Source of the DNA: Lumbricus terrestris
Taxonomy: Eukaryota; Annelida; Clitellata; Crassiclitellata; Lumbricidae
Direction: 5' to 3'
Length of the DNA stretch: 64,000 nucleotides
Assembly: GCA_949752735.1 (NCBI GenBank)
Contig: OX457037.1
Coordinates: forward strand, 20,663,039-20,727,038
Part shown: positions 11,649 through 22,739 of the stretch, piece after piece
Numbering within the stretch: the first letter of the stretch is position 1
How the letters are laid out: each line of letters starts with the position of its first letter
Program-made: the position numbers and the translations under genes
The notes under the pieces: model-generated
What the model saw: only the letters and a program-made list of their open reading frames with translations
Databases searched by the model: none
What the model was told of the DNA's origin: nothing

Positions 11649-12195
11649 GGTTTACTTTGCGTTTGTTGTATTAAATAAATCTTGCACTCATAACTAAGCA
11701 GTGTTCGAAGGCATTGTAGTGTGTTACATGATGATTAAGAAGTACACTAAATTGATTAAATGTCGATGAAACTAGGATGATCATGTAAGCGGAACCTTAT
11801 GATCCTTTGGTTCCACATTATTGGCGCCACGAATGTCTAAATTACTTACTTGCATATAATTTATCATGGTGATCAATAAAAAATTGATATAAATATACAT
11901 ATTGAATCATTGATCATAGTTACCGCAGTGGGGTCAAGATTTTACTTAGAACTGTCCGAAAAATTAAATCCAGAATAATTGGCGTCGTCCACTTTTGGCA
12001 CTTATAGGCCTAGACATTGATACGTCTCTAAGAAAGCAGAGTTTCTGTTCATGAGCCCAAAATGGCAAAGAGGCAAATACTCTCGGTCCCAGCTACTGGT
12101 AGGAGCCAGGCAGGAACCTATGGTAGCGTCGCCCCTGTAATGTGTTCATTTATGAGTGCATGATTTATTTCATACAACGAACGCAAAGTAAACCA
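11649..12195. repeat. inverted-repeat pair (~45 bp arms)
   Basis: GGTTTACTTTGCGTTTGTTG with the following AAATAAATCTTGCACTCA (11649-11694) is repeated in inverted orientation at about 12150-12195. This looks like a MITE of about 550 bp. No target duplication was confirmed. Confidence 0.5.
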
Positions 12196-12199
12196 AATA

Positions 12200-13285
12200 T
12201 AATTATATATATATAATATTATACATGTTTATATACAAATCTTATGATTTATGCTTTTAAAGCATAGTATTACTGACACTAAACTACAATCAGTTTAGAC
12301 TTTAAACAAACAACTGAATAAATTCACAATTGTGTCCGGAGGAAAATGGAACCATTTGGTAAATATGAAAATTAATAGTAAATATTCACCGGTTTTAAAA
12401 ATTCAAACACCGTTTTGATCCTGACATACTTATCTCATACTGGTGAAAATATAAAAGTCTTGGTCCTACAATAATGCCCATAGGCCTACGTTCCTAATGT
12501 TTCTTCCTCATAATGAAATCATTTACATCAGACTTTAAATTTCAAAACCAGTAAAAAATTACTTAAAACTTCAATATTATTTTTAAATGTCATTTATCAA
12601 TGACAAATGCTTGGTTAATTTTATTCTTATATTTGAATAATGACAGACTACAAATACAATGCGCACTCAAGGTGTCCGTACTCGGTATCAACGCAAGCTT
12701 CAAGATGCTTGCGCCAATGGCTAATAGCAAGCAGTTAGCCGTTTGTGAGGCGCTCTTGTAGCGGTATGGTCGATAACCAGCTGATCAAAATATTCACAGG
12801 CATTAACAATTTGCTCATGGAGTACTTCGATGTCTCTTAAATCCTTGTCTTGTACACCTACTCTTGCATCAGTCTCAAATTTTTTAGTCAACGATAGCTA
12901 AGTCCGGGCCGTTTGACGGCCAAAGATTAGGAGCCTCGGAGGAACAAAATCCGGAGCCTTAGTCAACAGTTCAACAGATTACAAGCTCAGTGAGCTGAAG
13001 CGCTATCTTGCTGATATTTTATTCCAGGCTAGGAGTTATCCAGAATGCATTCTAAATGAGGCACTCCTGAAATTAGAATCAGTCCACTTAGACTCCCTTA
13101 GGAATTACAAAAGAAAAAATCAGAAAATGGATAAACCTATCCTTATATTGATTTATGAAAACAAAAAATTATGACAAGAAAAATGTCTTGAAAAAAAAAT
13201 TCATAAACTGAAAAACCTATGATAGCCTATAAGAACGGCAAAAATATTAAGAAAACAATTATAAATTCTAAATTTCCAGCACCTT
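12200..13285. other. no gene seen
   Basis: The stretch is AT-rich with an AT dinucleotide cluster near 12205-12225 and no recognisable coding segment. Confidence 0.35.
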
Positions 13286-13567
13286 GGCATGACCAGTGGC
13301 GTAACAACTGAGCCGGGGGCCCGTGGACATTCTCAGCTTGGGGGCCCCCTACCCATTAACGAGACTAAACAGTGAAAACAATTAGATGGCTATTTTAAGA
13401 CTAGAGCGCCTATTATAATCTGACGTAATTTGGGTAGCGCAATAAGCTTAGTATATATAGGTCTACTGGTGAGTTTTCATAGAGTTTCGCTTTATGAATG
13501 TCAGTATTCAACGCTGTCATCAATAATCCATTGTTAAGACACATTAATGGTTCAATGCAAAACACGA

Positions 13568-14217
13568 AAACGGTTCAACGACAACTGGTCTATATAAACA
13601 GACAACTCGCCTAACGACAACAGTTACTGGTCTACAGACAACTGGTCTAACGACAACTGGTCTACAGACAACTCATACAATTATTGATGAAATAGAAATT
13701 GGGTTTATGAAAAAACGTTAAATGGTTTTCAAGCTTAAATGGAAGCTGGATTGATGACTCACTCATGTAGGCTATTTCAACGTGTATCCAGCTTCTATTT
13801 CAGATCTTAAAATACCTTCATCCAGCTTCCATTTCTCGTTCGTTATTTTCGTCAATTCAACTTCGATTTCAGATATAAAATACCTTCATCCAGTTTCCAT
13901 CTCTTAAGCGTTTTTCATCAATCCAGCTTCTATTTTAGGCCTAGATCTAAAATTGTACCTTCATCCAGCTTCTATTTCTCATGTGTTATTTTCGTCAATC
14001 CAGCTTATATTTCACCTGTAAAAGAACCTTCATCCAGTTTCCATTTCTCTTGCGTTTTTTGATCAATCCAGCCTCCATTTAAGCTGTACAAAACTTTCAT
14101 CCAGCTTCCACTTCTCAAGCGCTGAACCAGTCTGTAGCCTAGACCAGTTGTTAGACCAGTTGTCTTTAGACCAGTTGTCGTTAGACGAGTTGTCTGTAGA
14201 CCATTCTGTTGTCGTGA
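13568..14217. repeat. foldback repeat with ATCCAGCTTC minisatellite cargo
   Basis: Both ends are made of 12-bp subrepeats (GACAACTGGTCT and variants), in inverted orientation at left and right. Between them lies a minisatellite of about 70-bp dimers: CTTCATCCAGCTTCCATTTC alternating with GTCAATCCAGCTTCTATTTC. One unit near the left end (GGAAGCTGGATTGATGA) is inverted. Confidence 0.75.
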
Positions 14218-14617
14218 CACTCCTACAAAGGTCCATAGCCTATGTACACACAGGTACGTGCCTGTAATGTATACTCACTGTGGTCTGTTACCGGTACAGT
14301 AGTTCTTCGTAGAATTACTTCGTGAATTTGGCTATTCTGGCCTTACTGTTCGCAAACACAGCAGTCTCAATTTTTCGATTTCCTCAGCTAACTTCTGACT
14401 CCCAGAAGTTCAGAACTGTACGTGCGTTTCATATGGCATTCATCTTATATGATGATCATTTTCGTTTAGGCACCGCAATAGTGATAATCCAGATAAAAAT
14501 AAATGAATGAATGCCGTAATCGACTGACTGATTTATTATGAGCGAGAAGGAATGAACACTGCAATGTGCAGTGTGTATCAGTCACTTGAACACTTAATTG
14601 GCTCGTATAGACACACT

Positions 14618-14765
14618 GATAGAGACAGAGACAAAGACAGGTACACACAATGCACACACAGAGAGTGACAGATCTCGAGAGAGTGAGAGACAGATAGACA
14701 GACAGAGACATACCTCTCTCTATCTCTGTCTGACAGACAGAGAGACAGACAGATAGACACACACA
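14618..14765. repeat. (GACA)n-type microsatellite
   Basis: Imperfect GACA/GAGA/CACA repeats fill the block. The cysteine/leucine/serine-rich frames read on the opposite strand are artefacts of it. Confidence 0.85.
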
Positions 14766-15884
14766 GCCAGCTAGAATTAGAGGAAGCGGAAAAAGAAAGC
14801 AGATACTATTTCAGGCATCATTCCTTAACGCTGTGTCGGGCACTCGGATGACCTCCATGAATGAACGTATACCCTAACCGAGGACCCCTCGCCATAACCG
14901 TCGACCCACCCCTAACATACAACTAAGTGTTGATGTCTACTACGGGTCAGATGCTCTCGCATCCGATGACCCATACAGTCCCGACAGACAAGACACATGC
15001 GTATCATTTATCATATCCGTCGGTCGTATATGCACGCTAGGCCTAGACTCTACAAACTGAAACTAACTATAAAACGGAAAAAATCCGAAAAACTACATGG
15101 CACTTTTTTTACTTAATAAGCTTGGGGGCCCTTTGGGTCTCGGGGGCCCGTGGATTTTGTCCACCTTCGTTATATGGTTGTTACGCCACTGGGCATGACA
15201 ACCCAAAGGAAAAACATAAAAAGGATGGTTTAGACAACGAAAACATGCATAACTAGTAGCCTTACTACTTGAAAATCTATAAATATATTGGACTCGCACA
15301 GGTTTTTTTAAAGGATTTTTTAGAACTGCACAACTCCCAAGCCTCCCTCCCTCCTCTTCTTTCCCTTATGCTCTCCTATTTCACTGTATCTTTATCGCAT
15401 CCCCTCCTTTTACCAAACCACCTTGCCATACACCCATCCCATGCCTTTCCCTGTCCGCATCCCACGCCCGTCCTTTTTCCTTCACTTCCGGTTTTATCGG
15501 GGTCAGGGGCAGTCAAGGAAAATTGTTAATTTTTCCTGGAAGTAACTGAGTCTTAGCAAATTTTGGAAATATAAAGTGCTCAACTCCTTGTGAAGTAGTC
15601 CACTATATTAACTATATTGGCTACTGTTGCTTATTCTTCACATCGCAAAAACATTAAGCAACATTAATCAGTTATTCACATTTAGATGCAGTATCAGATG
15701 TAATTTAGCATTAAGCAAAATTAATCAGTTATTCACATTTATATGCAGTATCAGATGTAATTTAACGAATGATTGTAATCAAATGTCAATTGTTCGCATT
15801 TTAAGAAAGCTTTATCTTGCATAATTGTCTAGTACAGCGCATTGTGACAATCTCAATAAAACGAATATATATATTGGATTATTT

Positions 15885-16318
15885 CATAGATGTAAAAAAC
15901 GTTTTTTTCCGTTTTTTATTCTCTCCCAAAAAACGTCGTTTTTTTCGTTTTTTATTTTTCCCATCGTTTTTTATCGTTTTTTATTTGTTCTTTATCTTTA
16001 TTTATTCACTTACTTTCGGTTATTATTTTCCTTAATTTTAATTTTTCTCTTATATTCCTTATGTTTTCCGCCAACGCTCAAGAATTCAGCTAACTAAAGT
16101 CATTATTTCATCGTTTAACATCATAATTTAAGAGATAATCTGTGTGTAGTAGGTTCCTAATGAATGTTTTCAAGGTTAAAATGCGGTTTTAGATGTAGCA
16201 AAGTCAAATTATTTACCGTTTCCGTTTTTTATCGTTTTTTTGTCGTTTTTTATTTTTTCGAAAAAAACGACGTTTTTTACCGTTTTTTATTCCGTTTCCA
16301 TCGTTTTTTACATCTATG
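15885..16318. mobile_element. MITE with perfect TIR and 8-bp TSD, nested in the hAT
   Basis: The ends CATAGATGTAAAAAACG and CGTTTTTTACATCTATG are perfectly inverted. GATTATTT flanks both sides (15877-15884 and 16319-16326). The interior is full of CGTTTTTTAT words, many close to both ends. The terminal CATAGAT is shared with the P-like element at 49120-53307, so a P-type origin is as possible as a hAT one. Confidence 0.85.
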
Positions 16319-16335
16319 GATTATTTAGTGCTTAT

Positions 16336-16793
16336 TTATACAAATGGCTGCACAACTCTAAGCAGCTTCTCATCTGCTTCAAACCTTTGTGAAACAAACT
16401 TAACGAGAGACTCAGCGATTTCATGCTTAATTGCTGAAGAATCCCTATGATCTGTGACGAATTTATTATGCTCTTTTTTCAGCCAATGTTCATGCCTGTG
16501 CAGCATGAAGTTATCGAAGCTGAAAACACTGTCGTTGTCTTTGATTGTTTCTTCTAATCTCTGAACCCATCCCGCCGTCAAAGAGTCTGTCTTCAGTGAC
16601 AACAGTTTGCGTTTAACTCGCTCAGTGTACCTGCTGACATCAACGATAGTTATTTCTTTTGACTGAATCTGTTTCTGATATCTGGAGTACACAGTTAGCA
16701 GCACATCAGCCAAAAAGGCTAAAGTGAAAATATTGTCAATGTCTGTGAGAAAGCGAAGAAACCCAACAGCTGTCTTGTCAGTCGATGTGAATT
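16336..16793 (-). pseudogene. hAT-family transposase fragment (ZNF862/C17orf113-like part)
   Basis: A minus-strand frame of at least 150 codons reads AVGFLRFLTDIDNIFTLAFL, then ADVLLTVYSRYQKQIQSKEI, then VSRYTERVKRKLLSL, ending before the nested MITE. This arrangement of hydrophobic and Q/K-rich segments is what I know from the long hAT-derived transposases related to ZNF862. The N-terminal zinc finger and the C-terminal dimerisation domain are absent. An acceptor-like TTTTTTTGCAG lies just upstream. Confidence 0.6.
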
Positions 16794-16878
16794 ATTTTTT
16801 AACTGCAAAAAAATAATTTTACAAGTGCATAAATCCATTTAGAACTGCACATTTTGTGTAGAACTGCACGTTAAAAGC

Positions 16879-17215
16879 AGGATTGATGAAAAAGGGGTTG
16901 AGAAATGGAAGCTACATTAAGGTATCTTATGGCTGAAATAGAAGCTGGATTGATGATATGAAAACTTGAGAAATGGAAGCTTAATTGATGAAAAGAATGC
17001 TTGAGAAACAGAAGTTGGATTGATGAAAATTATTTCCCTAAAATAGAAGTGGGTTGCTAAAGCGATAATTAATTAAATGAGAGCTGGGTTGATGACAAAT
17101 AACTGTTATTTAAATAGAAGTTGGTTGATGAAAAAATAATTGTTGCTCCAACAGAAACTGGATTAACGAAAATGATATATGCCTTAGAAGTCGGATTGAT
17201 GAAAATACCTGCGTG
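16879..17215. repeat. ATCCAGCTTC minisatellite array (complement orientation)
   Basis: Units such as GAAATGGAAGCTACATTAAG, AATAGAAGCTGGATTGATGA and AGAAGTTGGATTGATGAAAA recur every 30-45 bp. It is one of ten places with this minisatellite. Confidence 0.7.
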
Positions 17216-17344
17216 AGTTTGAAATCGCACCCAAACAATAAAATGCGCTATTTATTTTTAGCTAAGATGTTTGGAATAAAATACGCTAAAATACACTCTT
17301 ACCAAGATATTACACAGGTCTGAATTCTTCACTAGTCTTAATGC

Positions 17345-19008
17345 TAACGACCATTTTTGCATGACCCATGTTAATTGTCGTGGCATGAACCTAAAAATCC
17401 CAGATATTCATCTTCTTTTGGCTCAGTCTTATGCATCTGTTCTTGCTCTTACTGAAACCTGGCTTTCTAATGACTTGGCATCAACCGTCTCAATTCCGGG
17501 ATTTAATTTTATTCAAAAATCCAGGATGGTTGGAAAGGGTAGTGGTGTTTTTTTAAAATTCAGGATGACATTGAATTTGAAGTTTGGACTCTGACTTGAC
17601 AAACCCAAAATGAACACTTTTGAATGTATGTTTGTCAAATTGCCCCAAAACAAAATGAAAGACATAATAATAGGCTCTGTATACCGCCTCCTGGTAATCC
17701 AATCTGTGATTTTCTTGAGGATTTTGATGACTCTATTATATTGTACTTATCGAAATCTACTAGTCGTGTTTTCCTAATGGGTGACTTTAATATCAATCTC
17801 CTTCGACATAATGAACACACTCCTCTGAAGCCTTTCTTAACACCATGTCTTCCTACAAATTTTTCCCAACTATCCTTAGGCCCACTAGAATCACTGAAAC
17901 TACTGCAACCCTTATAGATAATATATTTACTAACTGCTTAAGCCTCAGTCATGGCTCTTGTATTAGAATTAATGATATATCGGATCATCTCCCTATACTT
18001 CTTCACACTAACCTTAGCCCTCCACTCCGGACTCTTGCTCCTATTCGCAGTTACGTAAATTTTGCCCGGAGGTCAAGGCATTATTTTTAAATTCTCTGAA
18101 CGCAACTGACTGAGACTTTGTAGACAAAATTTGCCTAAGTTATGGCCCTAACTTAGTATATACAGCCAAAGGTATAAAATGTTATATGATAAAGCTTTCC
18201 CATTGATCACTGTTAAAACTCAGGACGAAATTGTATTAAATAACCTTGGATGACTAAATCACTTCACAAGTCTGGCAGAAAAAAAATCAAGTCTTCATAA
18301 GCAATACCTGCTGAACACTACAGTTTTGAATAAACAATAATTATTCACCCAATATCGTAACAAATTTAAATCTGCTAGAAAAGAATGTGAATGTGAATCA
18401 CGTTACTACTCTGATTGTTTTATCCACTGTGGCAATAATTTAAATTGTACATGGAAAATATTCAAACAAATTCTTAATACTAAGGAAGAATCTTGTCTAC
18501 CCGCTTACTTTCTTGTTGGGTCGGAACTAGTGCAGGACCCAGTACTTATTGCCAATGATTTTTATAGCTACTTTACTACTATAGAAACTACACTTGCAGC
18601 AGAAATCCCAAAAATCCTCTAATTCCTTTGAACACTTTATGTCCTCCCCACCAATGTACTCCTTCGGCATAGCCTCAACTTCCGAACTGGAGATTATTCA
18701 GGTTTCTAGTTTACCAAGATCCTTTTCATCCAGCCCTGATGACATTAGTCCCCCAATAGCTAAATCCTCTATACATGCTATTGCTACCCCTCTGAGTAGT
18801 ATAATAAATGCTTCATTCTCTACTGGATTGGTTCCCAGTGAGCTAAAAACTGCTAAAATATCTCCAATCTACAAAACTGGAGATAAGAAGATGAATAGTA
18901 ATTATCGACCAATATCTGAACTCCTTTTTTTTCTAAAATAATTGAAACACTTATGTCTAATAGAGTAATTGATTATCTTGATAAATTTAAACTGTTATCC
19001 TCCACTCA
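17345..19008 (+). mobile_element. CR1-like LINE, endonuclease plus start of RT, decayed
   Basis: The plus-strand frames read HVNCRGMNL, VLALTETWL, SVYRPPGNP, VFLMGDFNINLL, LIDNIFTN and ISDHLPILL. These are the successive motifs of an APE-type endonuclease with its catalytic Glu, Asp/Asn and SDH. Further on an RT N-terminal segment follows (LKTAKISPIYKTGDKKMNSN, then YRPISELLFF). Several frameshifts and stops separate them. The copy breaks off at FKLLSSTQ near 19008, before the RT core. Confidence 0.88.
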
Positions 19009-19350
19009 GTAATTGTGTTTCATACCAATGGAGCAGAGAATGAAGGCGATCCATAGTAGCGGACGACTTCTAGAAATGCTGTGAGTTGCCAGAGAAATAA
19101 TATTCGGCGATTTGTTGATGAAAAGACCTGACGAATGACGCATTGCTTTAACAGTTGAACAGGTGGAGTTGTCACACGGATACTTTCGGAAGCTCGTGCT
19201 TTCGATGTGGTTAGTTGACCTCACAGTCTCGATAATGAATAAGATCAACAATATTATTACTCCTGGAAATAAAATATTATAATTCTCGTTTATGCAGATG
19301 CAACTTAAAACTACAAGCAATTTAATAAGACAGTCGCCATGACGGGTCAT
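19006..19350 (-). CDS. unidentified 114-codon ORF with hydrophobic segments
   Basis: The frame starts MTRHGDCLIKLLVVLSCICI, which is signal-peptide-like. It has a second strong hydrophobic stretch (FPGVIILLILFIIE), then a polar part with possible N-glycosylation sites (DNST, NKSP). It sits just beyond the broken end of the LINE on the opposite strand. No family is recognised. Either a small membrane/secreted protein exon or chance in AT-rich DNA would fit. Confidence 0.25.
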   Translation of the reverse strand: MTRHGDCLIKLLVVLSCICINENYNILFPGVIILLILFIIETVRSTNHIESTSFRKYPCDNSTCSTVKAMRHSSGLFINKSPNIISLATHSISRSRPLLWIAFILCSIGMKHNY

Positions 19351-19950
19351 TCAAATATTGTAGGTAATAGGCCTAGGTTAGAAATGTCTCTGCTTCAGGC
19401 AATCGGCCCTTGCAGAACTTCAAAGGTCTACTTTATATTTAGAATTTTAATTCTGACCCTATGTTATTGGGATTCCACAAGAAAGACGCCGAGCTAAAAT
19501 ACGAGTCGGGTTTAGGCCTGATTCAGCAGGTTACATTATTTAAAAGAACTGATGTTTCGCTTTAACTAAATAAAATTGAGGCATATGACACTGAGTCACT
19601 GAATGTTCAAAGAACGCTGGGTGCTCATTAAAGTCGACGTCTCACTGGAAGTAGACCTACACCAGATTGCAGTCTATTTCATTTCCGAATAAATGTGCTT
19701 GAATTTAATCCGTATTCATCGTAAATGTCCAGTATATGCCCTAGGTCTATTTGGAGAAAGTTGACGTCTTAATTAGACTATGAATACATCCCTCGTGGAT
19801 ATCAACTCAACTGCGTCAATTTTACTTTTTAACCATGATGTTGCTCATCTCGTCCGTTCGTAAAAACGTGGGCGATGCAATATTTTCGGATAACCTCATA
19901 ACGAACGGTTTGCAATCTACATGTGCTTAGCACGTGTAGACGGTCAACCT
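19351..19950. other. no gene seen
   Basis: I see no repeat or coding signature beyond scattered GGCCTA words. Confidence 0.35.
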
Positions 19951-19952
19951 AA

Positions 19953-20048
19953 CCATCACTTCTTGCAGCCCCTGCTGGCTTCTCGCCAACACAGCGGACG
20001 ATTAGGCAATGTTGGCGAGAAGCCAGAAGGGGCTGCAAGAAGTGATGG
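19953..20048. repeat. 39-bp inverted repeat (hairpin) at a LINE 5' junction
   Basis: CCATCACTTCTTGCAGCCCC and its continuation (19953-19991) pair with 20010-20048 with one mismatch across an 18-bp loop. The right arm is LINE coding sequence (LQEVMDRLN region), so the left arm is an inverted copy of the LINE's own 5' edge. Confidence 0.85.
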
Positions 20049-20757
20049 ATAGATTGAACACAACGTCAATTGAATATGGCATGAGGATTAACATCAAGAA
20101 GACAAAAGTGTAATGAAGATCAGCAAGGGTGAAGAAACTACAATCAACATCCAAATAGAAGGCAAGGAGATAGAACAGGTGAAGTAATTTTGCTACCTGG
20201 GAATTAAGCTTGATGACAACAGACGCTAAATTTCATATGGAAATCAGAAGGAGGATTGCAATGGGAAAGGAGACGTTTACGAAAAGAGAACTACTACGAG
20301 GAAAGCTAAACAGAAACCTCAAGAAAAGAATGATAAAAACACTGGTGTGGAGCGTACGCGTGGTGTTGTATGGTTCCGAAACCTGGACCACGAGAAAAAA
20401 AGACATAAAGAAAATCAAAGCGCTTGAAATGTGAACTTGGAGAAGAATGGAGAAGATCAGATGGACGGAACACAAAACAAACGAGCAAGTGCTGGAAAGG
20501 ATTGGAGAGGAAAGAACAATGATAAAAACAATCGAAGACAAAAGAAATGGATAGGGCATACGAAGAAAGACAAAAGAAACGGATAGGGCATATGCTAAGA
20601 GGAGACAACCTGGCAAAAACGGTGAGAGGGGAAATGGAGGGGAAAAGAACAAGAGGAAGACCACGACAGATGATGTTGGACACGATGATGACGATGATTA
20701 GATACCAAAGACTAAAGGAGAAGGCCCAGCGGAGGGAAGAGTGGCGACATTGGACAG
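20010..20757 (+). mobile_element. APE-type LINE, C-terminal RT part, 5'-truncated
   Basis: The frames read LQEVMDRLNTTSIEYGMRIN, IKKTKV, FCYLGIKLDD, VVLYGSETWTTRKKDIKKI, KIRWTEHKTNEQVLERIGEE, GHMLRGDNLAKT, RGRPRQMMLDTM and REEWRHWTAEP. This is the typical C-terminal order of the endonuclease-reverse-transcriptase LINEs with a YGSETW motif. At least three frameshifts interrupt it. It abuts the next LINE directly at 20758. Confidence 0.85.
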
Positions 20758-21700
20758 CCGAACCTTTATCTTCTCCTAGTCTTACCTTTACCTCTGATGC
20801 TACTGTCCGCAATCTTGGTGTAATGTTTGATTCACACCTTTCCTTTTCTAACCATATAATCCAACCTATGAGCTCTTGCCTCATCCACATCCGTGACCTC
20901 CGCCGCATCCGACCTATGCTTGACTTCAAAATTGCTTCCACCATTGCTGCATCCATCGTCCACTAAAAAGCTTGGTTACTGTAAATCCTTGTTCCTAAAT
21001 CTTGAATCCGTTCAACTTAAACGCCTCCAACTCAACCAAAATTTCATTAGCCAGAGCCATCACCAGAACACCCAGACATCATCACATCACCCCATCCTCA
21101 ATCAAGTCACTTTGCTGGTCGAAAAATCCCAGAGCGAATCCACTTCAAAGTTCTCTTCTTAACCTACGACTCCCTACAATAATCCCAGACCAAATTATCC
21201 TCGTGAACTGTTCACCATCCAGCCAAACTGCTCTACCCGATCACCTGCCTGTCTTACTCTTGCTCGACCGCTGGTTACAAGTCATCTCAAGTACTCCAAC
21301 CGAGTCATATCCACCTCAGCACCACGCCTTAGGAATGATCTGCCTCCTGAATTCCGCTCATTTTCACTTTCTCCACCATCATTACTAATTTCACACCATC
21401 ACTGGCCTCATGCATCTCTATCAATCACACTTAGGGCTTTTCACTGGAGACTGAAGACATTCCTCTTCAAGAACTCTTACACACACTGTCTCATCTGATC
21501 TTCCAATTCTCGACCCAGACGACACTCGCCTTAGTGGCTACTCCGCTCACTCTGACCCCGATGACAACCGACCCCGACCTCCTTTGTACTACTCTTGTGG
21601 CCACACCTATTGATTCAAGGCAGCGCTCTTGAATAGGCCGGTGCCCTGCGTTTGGCTTTCAAGTGGCGATGTAGAAGTCTGGAGACTACGATTACGAATG
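20758..21700 (+). mobile_element. CR1-like LINE 3' half, decayed
   Basis: The plus strand reads VRNLGVMFDSHLSFSNHI, IHIRDLRRIRPMLDFK and TIAASIVH, then frameshifts into the PERIHFKVLFLTYDSLQ region. The 3' UTR (GCAGCGCTCTTGAATAGG, TGCCCTGCGTTTGGCTTT, AAGTGGCGATGTAGAAG) matches 28380-28490 in complement, followed by an ATTACG tail. Confidence 0.85.
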
Positions 21701-21904
21701 AATACTTGATGCAGACATTCAAGGATATTTCATTTGTATTACAATCAATTACACATAATAAATTGTCACTTTGTATTTTGCTTAGAACATTATGGGGTAC
21801 GTACCCAAACTGCCCCCCCCATATGTCACCAAATATAAGTGGGCCTACTGTAATGAGCAACACTTGATGCAGAAACTCAAAGATATTTTATATGCATTAC
21901 AATC

Positions 21905-22075
21905 ATTTATACTGGCCTAGTTAGCTACACCGGTAAGCGGGTGCTGCATTGGTCTGTTGGTTGCAACGGACCGCGGTTCAAGCCCCGGGCTGGGAGTTGA
22001 CATTCAGAGATTTAGATATCTCGGGCTAGCACGTATGGGACGCAGGGGCGCTAGTGTGGTCCAAAAAAATAAAAT
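21905..22075 (+). repeat. tRNA-like SINE candidate
   Basis: GCATTGGTCTGTTGG and GCGGTTCAAGCCCCGG stand in box A and box B order with tRNA-like spacing. A short unrelated body with GCAGGGGCGCTAG follows. It is probably a degenerate tRNA-derived SINE head. I saw no second copy in the window. Confidence 0.45.
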
Positions 22076-22079
22076 TCAA

Positions 22080-22486
22080 GCTAGAATCCAAGACAACCTC
22101 CCAGTTTGTTAGACTTGTTATTAGTATCATTGAGACCAAATTTCAGCCCCAGATTCGGACTAGAAGACGGTGCTCAATGACACACAAAACTTACCATGTA
22201 GTAGTAGGCTATTGGCTAGAAATCTTGATACCTTTCTTGTTTGGTCAAAAACCCAACATTTGTCATGTAGATGAGCTTTAAATAGTTTCTGTTGTGTTAT
22301 CATATGTGCCAGAATTAAGACTACACAGTTGTTAAGCCAATAAGACAGTGACAATTAAGTGTATTTTATGGAATTGAGATTTCAGGTGATTTGATCATGA
22401 AGGATTGAGTTTTTGGTGCCAATTTCTGCAGCACTTGTGTACTATCCTTCTGTCGCGCCGTTTTCATGGAGTACCATTAACAAGAA
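22080..22486. other. no gene seen
   Basis: Only short frames without motifs are present. Confidence 0.3.
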
Positions 22487-22729
22487 ATGCTTAAGAAGAC
22501 CAGGATGGAACATGCCGAAGTTGAAAGATCTGAATTTGTACCACCAGATTATCCTGGGATCTTCAGAGTAGGAAATGTCAACCACCTGCCAGTGCTGGTT
22601 TCAGGTGATGGTGTGTATAAACTCTTTGGAGTGCCCAAATTAGCTTCAGTGTCAGGATACAAATCAAATCCAAGGCCATTCATTATTTTGTGGAGTGATG
22701 GAAACTCACTGATAATATTCGGGTCTTGA
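22487..22729 (+). CDS. unidentified 80-codon ORF, possibly transposon remnant
   Basis: The frame (MLKKTRMEHAEV, then FVPPDYPGIFRVGNVNHLP, then VSGDGVYKLFGVPKLASVSG) has the composition of real coding DNA but matches no family I know. Broken coding-like text continues at about 23640-23840 (RCEKLFEEFNRLITDDEES). Together with 24756-25034 and 25780-25940 this may be one decayed element. Confidence 0.3.
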   Translation: MLKKTRMEHAEVERSEFVPPDYPGIFRVGNVNHLPVLVSGDGVYKLFGVPKLASVSGYKSNPRPFIILWSDGNSLIIFGS

Positions 22730-22739
22730 GCTTTGATAC

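Larger units (their letters stand above)
13294..15191. mobile_element. hAT-like element with perfect 8-bp TSD, carrying nested repeats
   Basis: The ends are CAGTGGCGTAACAAC and GTTGTTACGCCACTG, a perfect 15-bp inverted repeat. GGCATGAC flanks both sides (13286-13293 and 15192-15199). GGGGGCCC-rich subterminal words occur at both ends. The element is a landing site for a foldback repeat (13568-14217) and a tetranucleotide microsatellite, and it contains no transposase. Confidence 0.9.
15299..16878 (-). mobile_element. hAT transposon, degraded, source of the 54.2-kb MITE
   Basis: The left end CAGGTTTTTTTAAAGGATTT with TTAGAACTGCACAACTCC matches the right end of the 54193-54399 MITE. The right end (GAACTGCACATTTTGTGTAG, then AACTGCACGTTAAAA) matches that MITE's left end in complement. 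A minus-strand hAT transposase fragment lies inside (16336-16793). The outermost right bases are eroded or cut by a minisatellite array, so no target duplication can be read. Confidence 0.7.

Noticed and set aside
13568..14217. CRISPR array, suggested by regularly spaced repeats
   Set aside because: The units are degenerate, the spacers are repeats themselves, and all context is eukaryotic transposon DNA without cas genes.
14466..14762. Cys/Leu/Ser-rich frames on the minus strand
   Set aside because: They arise from a GACA/GAGA microsatellite.
20233..20956. Minus-strand frames of 143 and 216 codons
   Set aside because: They are antisense to the plus-strand LINE reading with YGSETW and RGRPRQ motifs, which is the coherent one.
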